Shown: positions 7,884 through 16,050 of the stretch, one piece after another
Numbering within the stretch: position 1 is the stretch's first letter
Layout: every line of letters starts with the position of its first letter
DNA from: Pseudaquidulcibacter sp041917055
Lineage (GTDB): Bacteria > Pseudomonadota > Alphaproteobacteria > Caulobacterales > Aquidulcibacteraceae
Length of the DNA stretch: 64,000 nt
Direction of reading: 5' to 3'
Assembly (NCBI GenBank): GCA_041917055.1
Contig: JAYRYJ010000011.1
Span: 49,169 to 113,168 of the forward strand
Notes under the pieces: model-generated
Told to the model about the DNA's origin: nothing
Database searches by the model: none
Seen by the model: only the letters and a program-made list of their open reading frames with translations
Translations under genes and position numbers: made by a program

Positions 7884-8708
7884 TTATCTGAACAATGACA
7901 ATGCAGTCTGAGCTGACTGATTGGCAATTGACAAAGACTGAACGCCCAATTGTTGTTTAACTTGAAGCGATTGCAATTTAGCGCTTTCTTTCGACAAGTC
8001 AGCGTCAACAAGGCCGCCGATTCCCGAAGTAAGTGCATCTTGCAATTTGCCGACAAATGCCTTGTGTGTATCAAGACGTTTCGCGCCGGCACCCCAAGTT
8101 GCCAATTGAGTGCCAAGGTTGGTAATTGAAGCATTAACCAAGCCCAAAGCAGTAGTAGCGTTTGCAGCAGAAGCAGTATCCGAAGTTGCTGCAACTGTTA
8201 CAATTGTGCCGCCCAACGAAAGGTTCGCACCTGCAACGGTAATTGTGTTACCGCCAGCAGCATCACCGATTGCCAAAGCAGAAGCCGGTGAAGCACCAAC
8301 CATATTCGCGCCATCGAAAGAAGCATTAGCGATAATGCTTGTTACTTGGTCACGAAGTTGGACGAAATCTGCACTCAATGCTGCTTGAGCAGAAGCCGAA
8401 AGTCCGGCTTGAGAACCTGCCAAGGCTTTGCCTTTCATTTCGTTCAATAACTCCATGATAGACTCACCTGCCGCAATTGCAGTATCAACCAAAGCGTTTG
8501 CACGGTCAGTCGATTCAGTAACGCGGTCATAGGCACTGACATCAGATTTCATTTTATTGGCAATCGCCCAGATTGCCCCGTTGTCCTTTGCTGTTGCGAC
8601 TTTAAGACCTGTTGATACACGGTTTTGTGTAACAGCAAGGTCACGGTCGGTTTTGTTCAAAGTTTGAAGTGCAACCATTGCACCTTGATTTGTATTTACG
8701 CTGATCAT
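7884..8708 (-). CDS. Flagellin (274-residue subfamily)
   Basis: First transcribed position of the flagellin array, next to flaF/flbT. It has intact terminal helices (MISVNTNQGAMVALQTLNKT and SIANQSAQTALSLFR) and a variable centre with VAATSDTASAANATT. It is closest overall to 5695-6519 in the second half (LGLVNASITNLGTQLATWGA). It has its own sigma-54 promoter (8784-8798), leader hairpins (8735-8770) and terminator (7836-7864). Confidence 0.95.
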   Translation of the reverse strand: MISVNTNQGAMVALQTLNKTDRDLAVTQNRVSTGLKVATAKDNGAIWAIANKMKSDVSAYDRVTESTDRANALVDTAIAAGESIMELLNEMKGKALAGSQAGLSASAQAALSADFVQLRDQVTSIIANASFDGANMVGASPASALAIGDAAGGNTITVAGANLSLGGTIVTVAATSDTASAANATTALGLVNASITNLGTQLATWGAGAKRLDTHKAFVGKLQDALTSGIGGLVDADLSKESAKLQSLQVKQQLGVQSLSIANQSAQTALSLFR

Positions 8709-8734
8709 TTTCTAAGATTCCTTCACTATTTTAG

Positions 8735-8770
8735 GTGGTAGAACGTTCAGTTCCACAGATCGTTTTGACC
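8735..8770 (-). promoter_or_regulatory. Diverged two-stem-loop flagellin leader
   Basis: Minus strand: GGTC-AAAAC-GATC (8758-8770), then GTGGAAC paired with GTTCTACCAC (8735-8756) with a 3-base bulge. The sequence of the second hairpin differs completely from its paralogues while the two-hairpin layout is kept. Confidence 0.55.
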
Positions 8771-8783
8771 CGAAAATTTCTTT

Positions 8784-8798
8784 GCAAATGGCATGCCA
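8784..8798 (-). promoter_or_regulatory. Sigma-54 promoter of flagellin 7884-8708
   Basis: Minus strand TGGCAT-GCCAT-TTGC; the single change from TGGCAC is tolerated in sigma-54 promoters. It is about 76 bases before the start codon. Confidence 0.8.
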
Positions 8799-9002
8799 AT
8801 TGACTGACGCTAAGTCATTCTATTTTATAAGGTTTTTCTTGGTTTATGATTGGTAAACAAATTTATAGCTCGGCAAATTATGCCGAAATCAATGGGAAAT
8901 CTTTGCCTATGGGCATATATTTCCAAACAATTTGATCCAATTTTTATTCAAATGCTGGAAAAGTTTTGAATTTCACCTTAAATGCCACTTAAACGCGAAA
9001 CA

Positions 9003-9022
9003 CCCCGCTTCTTAGGGCGGGG
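9003..9022 (-). terminator. Probable terminator of flbT-flaF
   Basis: Stem CCCCGC (9003-9008) with GCGGGG (9017-9022), 24 bases after the flaF stop, followed on the minus strand by TGTTTCG. A short stem with a weak T-run. Confidence 0.6.
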
Positions 9023-9045
9023 CGCTTTGGCGAATTTTGCGATTT

Positions 9046-9417
9046 TTAAGTGTTTGCGCCGATAGCGATTTGCGCCGCAAGACCCTGCATAATGGTTTTA
9101 TTGATGTCTATCAAAGGCTCAAAATCCGCGCCTTTTTGCATTATCTCAGACGAATACTTGCCAACGAAAATTGAAAGCGAAATAATCGCCGCACGCAAAT
9201 TTTCCGGAAGGCCGTTATTATCATTGGCGCAATCATTGGCAAGAAATGTCCAAACGCGTCTATTCCAGTCCAAAGCGTCAACGCGTTTGGCGAAATCTTG
9301 TTTTGGGGTTTCGGACGCCTCGATCAAAGCCCTAGTCACCTGTGTGAACAGGCGGTATTCGGTCTCACGCGGCGTTTCGACCTTTTTTTGCAGAGTCTGA
9401 TACGCATTCAGCGACAT
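9046..9417 (-). CDS. flaF: Flagellar biosynthesis regulator FlaF
   Basis: A 123-residue FlaF protein. In Caulobacter FlaF is needed for flagellin synthesis or secretion and acts opposite to FlbT. The family signature is clear: MSLNAYQTLQKKVETPRETE, then YRLFTQVTRALIEA, and the DWNRRVWTFLANDCA block. The start is fixed by this conserved N-terminus and falls inside the end of flbT, giving a 53-base overlap that implies translational coupling. Its position directly upstream of the flagellin array fits its role. Confidence 0.93.
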   Translation of the reverse strand: MSLNAYQTLQKKVETPRETEYRLFTQVTRALIEASETPKQDFAKRVDALDWNRRVWTFLANDCANDNNGLPENLRAAIISLSIFVGKYSSEIMQKGADFEPLIDINKTIMQGLAAQIAIGANT

Positions 9418-9802
9418 TATTCAACCTTTCAGCTTCATAGTCCATTAATTTGCGGCAACGCGACAAGGCTTTGTAATAATCAGTTGCCATTACGTCGCGC
9501 GAAATCGCCACGCATTCTTCAAGAATTGTTGCATTGCGAACTGCCGACATAAACTCGGTCATGCGCAAAGCAAATTCATTATAAACTTCGGAATCGTCAC
9601 TACCTTGCAAATACATCATCATTACAGGGAAATAGATGTGACGAGCAGGTGTGTTTACGTCTTCGGCCTGCATAATGTCTTTTTCACGCAGAACCGAGGC
9701 TTTATTTTGCAAAAGCATTGTTGTGCGGCGATCGCCGTTTTGGATTACAGCACCATTGAGAACAATTTTCTCATTGGGTTTTAAAGATAGCTTCAAAGGC
9801 AT
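9365..9802 (-). CDS. flbT: Flagellin mRNA repressor FlbT
   Basis: A 145-residue FlbT protein. In Caulobacter FlbT binds the 5' leader of flagellin mRNA and promotes its decay when assembly is incomplete. The start MPLKLSLKPNEKIVLNGAVI is the typical beginning, followed by the RRTTMLLQNKASVLREKDIM block. Ribosome site GGAG is 7 bases before the ATG. It is first in a two-gene unit with flaF; no sigma-54 box was found upstream, so it may be expressed earlier than the flagellins. Its likely RNA targets are the hairpin leaders of the adjacent flagellin genes. Confidence 0.93.
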   Translation of the reverse strand: MPLKLSLKPNEKIVLNGAVIQNGDRRTTMLLQNKASVLREKDIMQAEDVNTPARHIYFPVMMMYLQGSDDSEVYNEFALRMTEFMSAVRNATILEECVAISRDVMATDYYKALSRCRKLMDYEAERLNNVAECVSDSAKKGRNAA

Positions 9803-9994
9803 TTACAAACTCCATAGCCATCGTGCAAAAGCAATTGCGAGCCTTCCGCAATTATCTGCTACGACCATCAAGTAAGTCTAAACCAACGTGGTTAACAAAT
9901 TGCTTTTGTCAGAAAATTTTGCAGTAAAGTATTGGTTTCACGATTTTGACTTCTATAATTAATTTATCTATTCCTTTGGAAATTCGGTGGGAAA

Positions 9995-10840
9995 ATGCAT
10001 TTTAACGGTTCAGAGAATTACGTCGCAACGGAAGATTTAAAAATTGCGGTGAATGCGGCGATCAATCTTGAACGACCATTATTGGTAAAAGGGGAACCAG
10101 GAACCGGTAAAAGTGTGCTGGCGCATGAGATTGCCGCCGCCCTCAATTTGCCGATTATTGAATGGCACATTAAATCAACTACTAAAGCGGTGCAGGGGCT
10201 TTATGAATATGACGCGGTTTCACGACTTCGCGATTCTCAATTGGGTGATGAGCGCGTAAAAGACGTCAAAAACTATATCAAAAAAGGTAAATTATGGGAG
10301 GCCTTCGCGAATGAAGGCAAATGCGTCCTTTTGATTGATGAGATTGACAAAGCCGATATCGAATTCCCCAATGATTTATTGCAAGAACTCGATAGAATGG
10401 AGTTTTATGTCTATGAGACCAATGAAACCATTAAAGCCAAAAATCGCCCGATTGTTTTAATCACATCAAACAATGAGAAAGAATTGCCGGACGCGTTTTT
10501 GCGTCGTTGTTTCTTCCATTTTATTCGTTTCCCTGACCAAGAAACAATGCGCGAAATTATTGAAGTGCATTTCCCAAAAATCAAAACCCGCCTTGTTAAT
10601 GCTGCGCTCAAATCCTTTTTTGAAATTCGCGAAGTGGCCGGATTGAAAAAGAAACCATCGACTTCCGAATTATTGGATTGGATAAAACTTCTTCTGATTG
10701 ACGATATTGATTTGGAAACCTTGCGCGAAAAATCGCCCAATAAACTTATTCCACCGCTTTATGGCGCGCTCTTGAAGAATGAACAGGATTTGGTGCTATT
10801 TGAGCGTTTGGCATTTCTGGCGCGCAGAGAAAACCGTTGA
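9995..10840 (+). CDS. MoxR-family AAA+ ATPase
   Basis: A 281-residue ATPase of the MoxR/CoxD group; members act as chaperones that mature or insert cofactors into protein complexes, usually with a von Willebrand factor A partner. Walker A is GEPGTGKS (about residues 37-44) and Walker B is CVLLIDEIDKAD. Sensor-1 Asn is in LITSNNEKELPDAFLRRC, which also holds the arginine finger region. The VWA partner that normally follows is not here: the next genes are rdgB and hemW, closely packed (8 bases and a 4-base overlap). It could act with a distant partner. Confidence 0.88.
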   Translation: MHFNGSENYVATEDLKIAVNAAINLERPLLVKGEPGTGKSVLAHEIAAALNLPIIEWHIKSTTKAVQGLYEYDAVSRLRDSQLGDERVKDVKNYIKKGKLWEAFANEGKCVLLIDEIDKADIEFPNDLLQELDRMEFYVYETNETIKAKNRPIVLITSNNEKELPDAFLRRCFFHFIRFPDQETMREIIEVHFPKIKTRLVNAALKSFFEIREVAGLKKKPSTSELLDWIKLLLIDDIDLETLREKSPNKLIPPLYGALLKNEQDLVLFERLAFLARRENR

Positions 10841-10848
10841 GAAAACAG

Positions 10849-11442
10849 ATGAAAATCCAAAAACTTGTAATCGCCACCCATAATAAAGGTAAAGTGAAGG
10901 AAATTAATGACCTGCTCGCGCCATTTGGCGTCATTGCTATAAGTGCCGGTGAATTGGGCCTAGACGAACCCGAAGAAACAGAAACAACTTTTTCCGGCAA
11001 TGCATTATTAAAGGCGCGTGCGGCGGCAAATGCCTCAGGGCTTCCTGCATTGGCCGACGATTCCGGTCTTATGGTCGATGCCTTGGATGGTGACCCCGGA
11101 ATATATTCGGCGCGTTGGGCGGGGGAAGGGCGCGATTTTTACGCAGCAATGTCACTGGTTGAAACCAAACTTAAAGAGAAAAATGCCACAGATTTCGGTG
11201 CGCAATTTGTGTGCGCTTTGGCCCTTGTAATGCCTGAGGGTGAAGAGAAAGTGTTTGAAGGAATTGTGCGCGGTCAATTGGAATTTCCACCGCGTGGCAC
11301 AGAGGGTTTTGGCTATGACCCGATTTTTGTTGCGAATGGCGAGACCATCACTTTTGGCGAAATGGAACCCGCCAAAAAACACGCCATGAGCCATCGCGCG
11401 CGCGCATTTGAAAAATTGGTTGCTGAAATTTTTGGGCGATGA
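10849..11442 (+). CDS. rdgB: RdgB/HAM1 non-canonical purine NTP pyrophosphatase
   Basis: Hydrolyses dITP, XTP and similar NTPs to the monophosphate, keeping damaged purines out of nucleic acids. The N-terminal VIATHNKGKVKEI motif binds the triphosphate; LADDSGLMVDALDG carries the metal-binding acids; FGYDPIFVANG and HAMSHRARAFEKL complete the family signature. About 197 residues, a normal length. The ATG at 10849 fits family starts; an in-frame TTG at 10837, overlapping the moxR stop, would add four residues. The stop overlaps the hemW start (ATGA). Confidence 0.93.
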   Translation: MKIQKLVIATHNKGKVKEINDLLAPFGVIAISAGELGLDEPEETETTFSGNALLKARAAANASGLPALADDSGLMVDALDGDPGIYSARWAGEGRDFYAAMSLVETKLKEKNATDFGAQFVCALALVMPEGEEKVFEGIVRGQLEFPPRGTEGFGYDPIFVANGETITFGEMEPAKKHAMSHRARAFEKLVAEIFGR

Positions 11443-12572
11443 AATTTGCACCCGACAATCCGAAAACCGGAATGTATATTCATTGGCCCTATTGTTCGCG
11501 CCTTTGCCCCTATTGCGATTTCAATATTTATCGCGCGCGAAATCAGGATTTTGATGGTTTAGTGACTGCGATAATTGCGGAAATCAAATTTTGGGCGCGC
11601 GAAAATGGTGCACAAAAGCTATCCAGTATTTTCTTCGGCGGCGGCACACCAAGCCTTTTAGAGCCTGCGCAAGTCGAAAAAATCCTTGAAATCTGCAATC
11701 AGAAATTCGGTTTTGAGAATGATATTGAAATCAGCCTTGAAGCCAATCCGAATAATTTTGAGAAATTCCACGATTTTGCAAATGCGGGTATAAATCGTCT
11801 ATCCTTGGGTGTGCAAAGTTTTGATGATGAAAATTTGCAATTTTTGGGACGTTTTCATAATGCGGACCTTGCAAGAAAGGCCTGCGAAACCGCGCGTTTG
11901 GCGTTCAAGAATTTTTCAATCGATATGATTTATGCCCTGCCAAATCAAACAAATACTAATTGGGCGGCGGATTTAGGCGCTGCCATAAGTTTTGAGCCAA
12001 ACCATATTTCGCCATATCAATTAACTATCGAAGAAAATACGGCCTTTGAACGGAAACAAAGGCGCGGAATTATAAAACCGCCCAATGACGAAATTTCCGC
12101 CGAATTGTATGATTTGACGGACGAAGTTTTGGCGCAAAGCGGCTTTGAAAAATACGAAATTTCCAACCATGCCAAAGGCGCAGATTTTCAATCAAAACAC
12201 AATTTATTATATTGGCAATCGCAAAATTGGCTTGGCATCGGGCCTGGTGCGCATGGGCGGATCTGGGACAAAAATCGGCGCGCCACATTGAATATTGCAC
12301 GACCAAATGAATATATTGAATCCGTCCGCACCAAATCAAATGGGTTGGAAATCGACGAAAATCTCACCGATAGAGAGGCTTTTGAAGAATTTCTAATGAT
12401 GGGCTTGCGTATTAATGAGGGCATGGAATGGCAAAAAATTTGCGATATTCTAAACCCAGAAACCGTCAAAGAATTGTCTGATTTGGGTTTAATAACCCAA
12501 TCGCAGACAATAAAACTAACTTCAAAAGGTCAAAAACTTTCAAATGCAATTATCGCCAAATTACTGACCTAA
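11439..12572 (+). CDS. hemW: HemW-like radical SAM protein
   Basis: A radical-SAM protein of the HemW (anaerobic coproporphyrinogen oxidase-like) family, believed to be a haem chaperone rather than an oxidase. The cluster motif is CSRLCPYC (CX3CX2C). FFGGGTPSLL is the SAM-binding glycine motif, and LSLGVQSFDDENLQFLGR is also typical. The C-terminal HemN domain is present. 377 residues is normal. The start overlaps the rdgB stop by 4 bases, and the stop overlaps the convergent lipoprotein gene by 4 bases. rdgB-hemW adjacency is common in Proteobacteria. Confidence 0.93.
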   Translation: MKFAPDNPKTGMYIHWPYCSRLCPYCDFNIYRARNQDFDGLVTAIIAEIKFWARENGAQKLSSIFFGGGTPSLLEPAQVEKILEICNQKFGFENDIEISLEANPNNFEKFHDFANAGINRLSLGVQSFDDENLQFLGRFHNADLARKACETARLAFKNFSIDMIYALPNQTNTNWAADLGAAISFEPNHISPYQLTIEENTAFERKQRRGIIKPPNDEISAELYDLTDEVLAQSGFEKYEISNHAKGADFQSKHNLLYWQSQNWLGIGPGAHGRIWDKNRRATLNIARPNEYIESVRTKSNGLEIDENLTDREAFEEFLMMGLRINEGMEWQKICDILNPETVKELSDLGLITQSQTIKLTSKGQKLSNAIIAKLLT

Positions 12573-13789
12573 AATTTCCCCGGTGCCGCATCAATGATTT
12601 TTGAACCCATGCCGCCAATTTCCAGCACCGGCATAGAGCGTTCAATAATCCCGTCATTAAAACGAAAACGTCCGTTAATTCCAACAAAGCCCGAAGATCT
12701 TTCAAGCAGCTTTTCATTGATTGCTTTTTTGTCGCCATTTTTTGCGGCATTGGCAATTAATGCAACCGCATCATAGCCAAGACCCGCCAATCTAGTGGCT
12801 TTACGATTAGTGATTGCGGTGAATTCTTTTTCGAATTTGTCGCGCGCCTCGCCCTCGGTCGCAACAAACCAACCGCCGAACATTTTGGAATCATTCAAAG
12901 TATTATCATCATTCCAAATGCTAGTGCCTAAGAATTGTGCGCGCATTGTATTTGCGCCTTTATCAGTCAATGCTTTGACCATCATTTTCAAAGCCGCACC
13001 ACGCTCGGGCAGGAAATAGGCGATTTCTGAGGCTTTCAAACCTTTAGCAAAAGGTGCGGCGGCATTTGCTGCCTCGACAATCGAATTACCCTTGGTTGGA
13101 TCATAGGTCTTTGAAAACACAATACTCATACCCATAGCAGCGGCGGTCGATTTTGCCTGTGCCGCGACCCGCTCGCCGTATTTTGTATCTGGCGTAAGCA
13201 AAACCAATTTCTTAATCCCGCGTTGTGCGGCATAAGAAATTATGCGATTAGTTTCGTCTTCTGGCAAAAAGCTTAGGACATAAACGCCATTGCCAGCATA
13301 AGTAACATCGGTTGAGAATGAAAAAAGGGTGGCATTATTGGCGCGTGCGAATGGCGCGACCGCCTCTACGCCTTTCGCAAATAATGGACCCAAAATAAAA
13401 TCGGCGCCGCCTTCCAAAGCGTCACGCGCCGCTTTCGATGCACTATCAATGTTTGCACCGGAATCTAATGAAAATAGAATGGTTTTACCGTCTGAAAACG
13501 TGTTCAATGCCAATTCCGCGCCGGATTTAAGATTTAGCGCTTCTTCTTTCTCACCTGCCACACTTGAATTAAATGGCGCAAGCAAAGCGATACGAATAAT
13601 CTTTTGTCCCTTATAACCTTGTGGTGTATAAGGCGTATTGGCCGCAACTTTATAAGGATCGGACGGCTTATTATAGACCGCTTTTGGTGTTGCATCGGGT
13701 GTCACGCTATCGCTTGCACACGCGGCAAGTCCTAAACCAAATACACCCAAAATTGCGGTCAATACTTTTGTTTTGATGGAATTGCGCAT
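12569..13789 (-). CDS. LpoA-like penicillin-binding protein activator (lipoprotein)
   Basis: A 406-residue lipoprotein with a periplasmic-binding-protein type I fold. The signal peptide ends at lipobox LAAC (Cys about 24). The body looks like the Peripla_BP_6 family: IRIALLAPFNSSVAGEKEEA near the start and a later GLGYDAVALIANAA. In Alphaproteobacteria such proteins next to rsmI and yraN are annotated as LpoA-like activators of class A penicillin-binding proteins. That role is inferred from family and the divergent rsmI-yraN neighbours, and an amino-acid-binding role is the alternative. It would sit in the outer membrane facing the periplasm. Confidence 0.8.
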   Translation of the reverse strand: MRNSIKTKVLTAILGVFGLGLAACASDSVTPDATPKAVYNKPSDPYKVAANTPYTPQGYKGQKIIRIALLAPFNSSVAGEKEEALNLKSGAELALNTFSDGKTILFSLDSGANIDSASKAARDALEGGADFILGPLFAKGVEAVAPFARANNATLFSFSTDVTYAGNGVYVLSFLPEDETNRIISYAAQRGIKKLVLLTPDTKYGERVAAQAKSTAAAMGMSIVFSKTYDPTKGNSIVEAANAAAPFAKGLKASEIAYFLPERGAALKMMVKALTDKGANTMRAQFLGTSIWNDDNTLNDSKMFGGWFVATEGEARDKFEKEFTAITNRKATRLAGLGYDAVALIANAAKNGDKKAINEKLLERSSGFVGINGRFRFNDGIIERSMPVLEIGGMGSKIIDAAPGKF

Positions 13790-13864
13790 AATCTATGCCT
13801 CGCTATTTCCCTTGAAAATCTACTATTTGGGGAATGTAGCCTTGTTTTAAAGGCCGTTCAATCT

Positions 13865-14722
13865 ATGACAAAGCAAAAAACCATTAAAGAAATTAAAGGT
13901 GCGCTGTTTATGATTGCGACACCTATTGGTAATCTCGGTGACATAAGTGCACGCGCATTGGAAACTTTGAAGAATTGCGACATGGTTTTTGCAGAGGATA
14001 CGCGTGTTACCAAAAAATTATTGTCCGCTTTTGGTATATCAAAACCAGTATGGCGTGCCGATGAGGAAAAAATCGCCGAAATCACACCTAAATGCATTGA
14101 ATTGCTTTCTGAAGGCAAGAATATCGGTTTTGTGTCCGATGCCGGAACACCATGTGTTTCAGACCCCGGACAAAGATTGGGAAAGGCCGTAATTGAAAGT
14201 GGCTTTGAAATTTTCGCAATCCCCGGTGCGTCAAGTATTTTGGCGGCATTGGTAATAAGCGGAATAGAATGTTCAAAATTCGCCTTTATGGGCTTTATTC
14301 CGAATAAAGCCAAAGCGCGCGGCGAATTTTTCACTGAATGTTTTGAGCTTGAAATTTGCACTATCGTTTTTGAAACCGGCCCAAGACTATTGGCAAGCCT
14401 TGCGGAAATCGCAAAAATCGACCCTAAGCGCCAAATTATGGTCGCGCGCGAATTGACTAAATTATATGAAGAGAAAATTCGTGGCGATGCACAATTTGTT
14501 TTGGACCACTTCAACCAAAAAGGCGCGCCGAAGGGTGAAATTGTAATTGTGATGGAGGGGGTATCAAAAACCACCGAATTTGCGTCATTAGATATTGAAA
14601 GCGAATTATCCGCTGCTTTGAAGGAATATTCTTCCAAAGATGCCGCAAAGATAATTGCCCAAAAATTCAACCGTCCGCGCCACGAGATTTATGAAATGGC
14701 TTTGGCCTTAAAGGGAAAATAA
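13865..14722 (+). CDS. rsmI: 16S rRNA 2'-O-ribose C1402 methyltransferase
   Basis: SAM-dependent enzyme that methylates the ribose of C1402 in the 16S rRNA decoding centre. The tetrapyrrole-methylase fold is recognisable from LFMIATPIGNLGDIS, FAEDTRVTKKLLSAFGI, SDAGTPCVSDPG and ALVISGIECSKFAFMGF. 285 residues is normal. It overlaps yraN by one base (TAATG), the usual arrangement, and is divergent from the LpoA-like lipoprotein gene with a 75-base gap. Confidence 0.93.
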   Translation: MTKQKTIKEIKGALFMIATPIGNLGDISARALETLKNCDMVFAEDTRVTKKLLSAFGISKPVWRADEEKIAEITPKCIELLSEGKNIGFVSDAGTPCVSDPGQRLGKAVIESGFEIFAIPGASSILAALVISGIECSKFAFMGFIPNKAKARGEFFTECFELEICTIVFETGPRLLASLAEIAKIDPKRQIMVARELTKLYEEKIRGDAQFVLDHFNQKGAPKGEIVIVMEGVSKTTEFASLDIESELSAALKEYSSKDAAKIIAQKFNRPRHEIYEMALALKGK

Positions 14723-15117
14723 TGCGAATTTTTACACGAAAAAAGCGTGCAAAAATTGAACAAAGCGGGCGAATTGCCGAATATATCGCCGCCACACTTT
14801 TGTTGTTTAAATTCTATATCCCCATTAAAATGCGATATAAGACCCGAATGGGTGAAATCGACCTTATTTGTGTCAAAGGCAAAATGATAATTATGGTCGA
14901 AGTGAAAAAGCGCAAAACATTTGAAGAAGGAATTTTGGCAATTACGCCAAAACAAAAAATGCGCCTTTATCAAGCCGCAACATATTTTATAAAAAAGCAC
15001 GATTGGGCAAAGGGGCGCGTAATTCGTTATGATGCCGTAATAATCTGTCCTAATAAATTTCCGCGCCATATTAAAGATGCAATGAGGCCGGATTATGCTT
15101 TAGATCTCAAGCCTTGA
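14722..15117 (+). CDS. yraN: YraN family (UPF0102) nuclease-like protein
   Basis: A 131-residue member of UPF0102, a restriction-endonuclease-like fold of uncertain function. The core motifs are present: GRIAEYIAATLLLF, MGEIDLICVKGKMIIMVEVK (acidic D-x-E-x-K-like active site) and KQKMRLYQAATYFI. It overlaps the rsmI stop by one base, and its last 18 bases overlap the convergent recR. Confidence 0.88.
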   Translation: MRIFTRKKRAKIEQSGRIAEYIAATLLLFKFYIPIKMRYKTRMGEIDLICVKGKMIIMVEVKKRKTFEEGILAITPKQKMRLYQAATYFIKKHDWAKGRVIRYDAVIICPNKFPRHIKDAMRPDYALDLKP

Positions 15118-15714
15118 TTTAAGCGCAAGTAATAAAGTCCCCTCGTCAATTGCGTCTAATTCACCACCAATCGGCAGGCCGTGCGAAAGGCGGGTCACTT
15201 TAACGCCGCGCCCTTGCAATAAATCGGCGATATAATGTGAAGTTGACGTGCCATCGATTGTTGCAGATAGCGCCAGAACCACTTCCTCAATTTTTTCGCG
15301 TTCGATACGCTCGATTAATTGTGCAATTCCCAAATCAGTTGGTGTGATACCGTCCAAAGCGCTTAGAAGCCCGCCCAAAACATGGTAAACACCCTTGAAA
15401 CCGCCCGCCCGTTCAAAGGCCCATAAATCACTGATTTCTGCAATTATGCATAAAACGCCCCTATCGCGCTTGTCGGAGCGGCAAATAGTGCAAGGCGAAA
15501 TAGTGTCAATATTGCCGCAAACTTCGCAGGTTTTGACATTGTGCGCCGCTTCTAACATCGCTTCACCAAGCGGTTTCATCAATAAATCGCGCCTTTTCAA
15601 TAAATGCAAAACCGCACGACGTGCCGATTTTGGCCCAAAGCCTTGAACCTTGCTTAGAAGCTCAATTAAGCGGGTGATTTCAATTGAATGTTGATTGCGG
15701 GAATCACTGAACAT
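15100..15714 (-). CDS. recR: Recombination protein RecR
   Basis: Works with RecF/RecO to load RecA at gaps. At 204 residues it is full length: N-terminal helix-hairpin-helix (LLSKVQGFGPKSARRAVLHL), a four-Cys zinc finger (CEVC and CTIC, about residues 60-75), and a Toprim domain (LCIIAEISDLWAFERAGGF, DGTSTSHYIADLL). It usually follows dnaX and ybaB; neither is in this window. Confidence 0.94.
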   Translation of the reverse strand: MFSDSRNQHSIEITRLIELLSKVQGFGPKSARRAVLHLLKRRDLLMKPLGEAMLEAAHNVKTCEVCGNIDTISPCTICRSDKRDRGVLCIIAEISDLWAFERAGGFKGVYHVLGGLLSALDGITPTDLGIAQLIERIEREKIEEVVLALSATIDGTSTSHYIADLLQGRGVKVTRLSHGLPIGGELDAIDEGTLLLALKSRLEI

Positions 15715-15960
15715 ATTTCTTTATAAAACGCTTTGAAAATTCGGCAAATTCAGTTTCAGCGCTTGCATTGGTATTAATTTCGTGTATGACCCGCCCCATT
15801 GAAAAGGCTTTGGGTCATGCCGATAGGTAAATTCCAACCCCGAAGTAATTTTCTGCCTTGAAATTTGCAAACTGATTAATTTGAAACCTAACCGACAAGA
15901 GCAAACGCTTTTGGCGGCTATTTTTGTTTTCTTCTTGATTGAAGAGCACCGCGATGAGAC
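15715..15960. other. Intergenic region upstream of the rpsA leader
   Basis: No convincing gene. It contains a widely spaced inverted repeat ATGACCC (15786-15792) and GGGTCAT (15812-15818). The promoter of recR should lie here, but I see no clear -35/-10 pair. Confidence 0.4.
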
Positions 15961-16034
15961 CCGAAAAGTTTCAAGCGAACCCCAAAAAGTTGCAGACTTT
16001 TTGGATAAGGTGAGCGAGATAATATGCTTTTCGG
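15961..16034. repeat. Nested palindromic element
   Basis: Outer arms CCGAAAAG (15961-15968) and CTTTTCGG (16027-16034) enclose inner arms CCAAAAAGT (15982-15990) and ACTTTTTGG (15996-16004), loop TGCAG. The form resembles the short palindromic intergenic elements common in alphaproteobacterial genomes. No second full copy was seen in this window. Confidence 0.5.
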
Positions 16035-16050
16035 ATAAGTCGAAGAGCCC

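Noticed and set aside
5921..8388. Open frames opposite the flagellin genes (Ala/Pro-rich)
   Set aside because: Antisense shadows caused by the composition of flagellin codons; they repeat in each paralogue.
9829..9850. A sigma-54-like sequence upstream of flbT
   Set aside because: The spacing between GG and GC is 9 instead of 10 and the flanks do not match.
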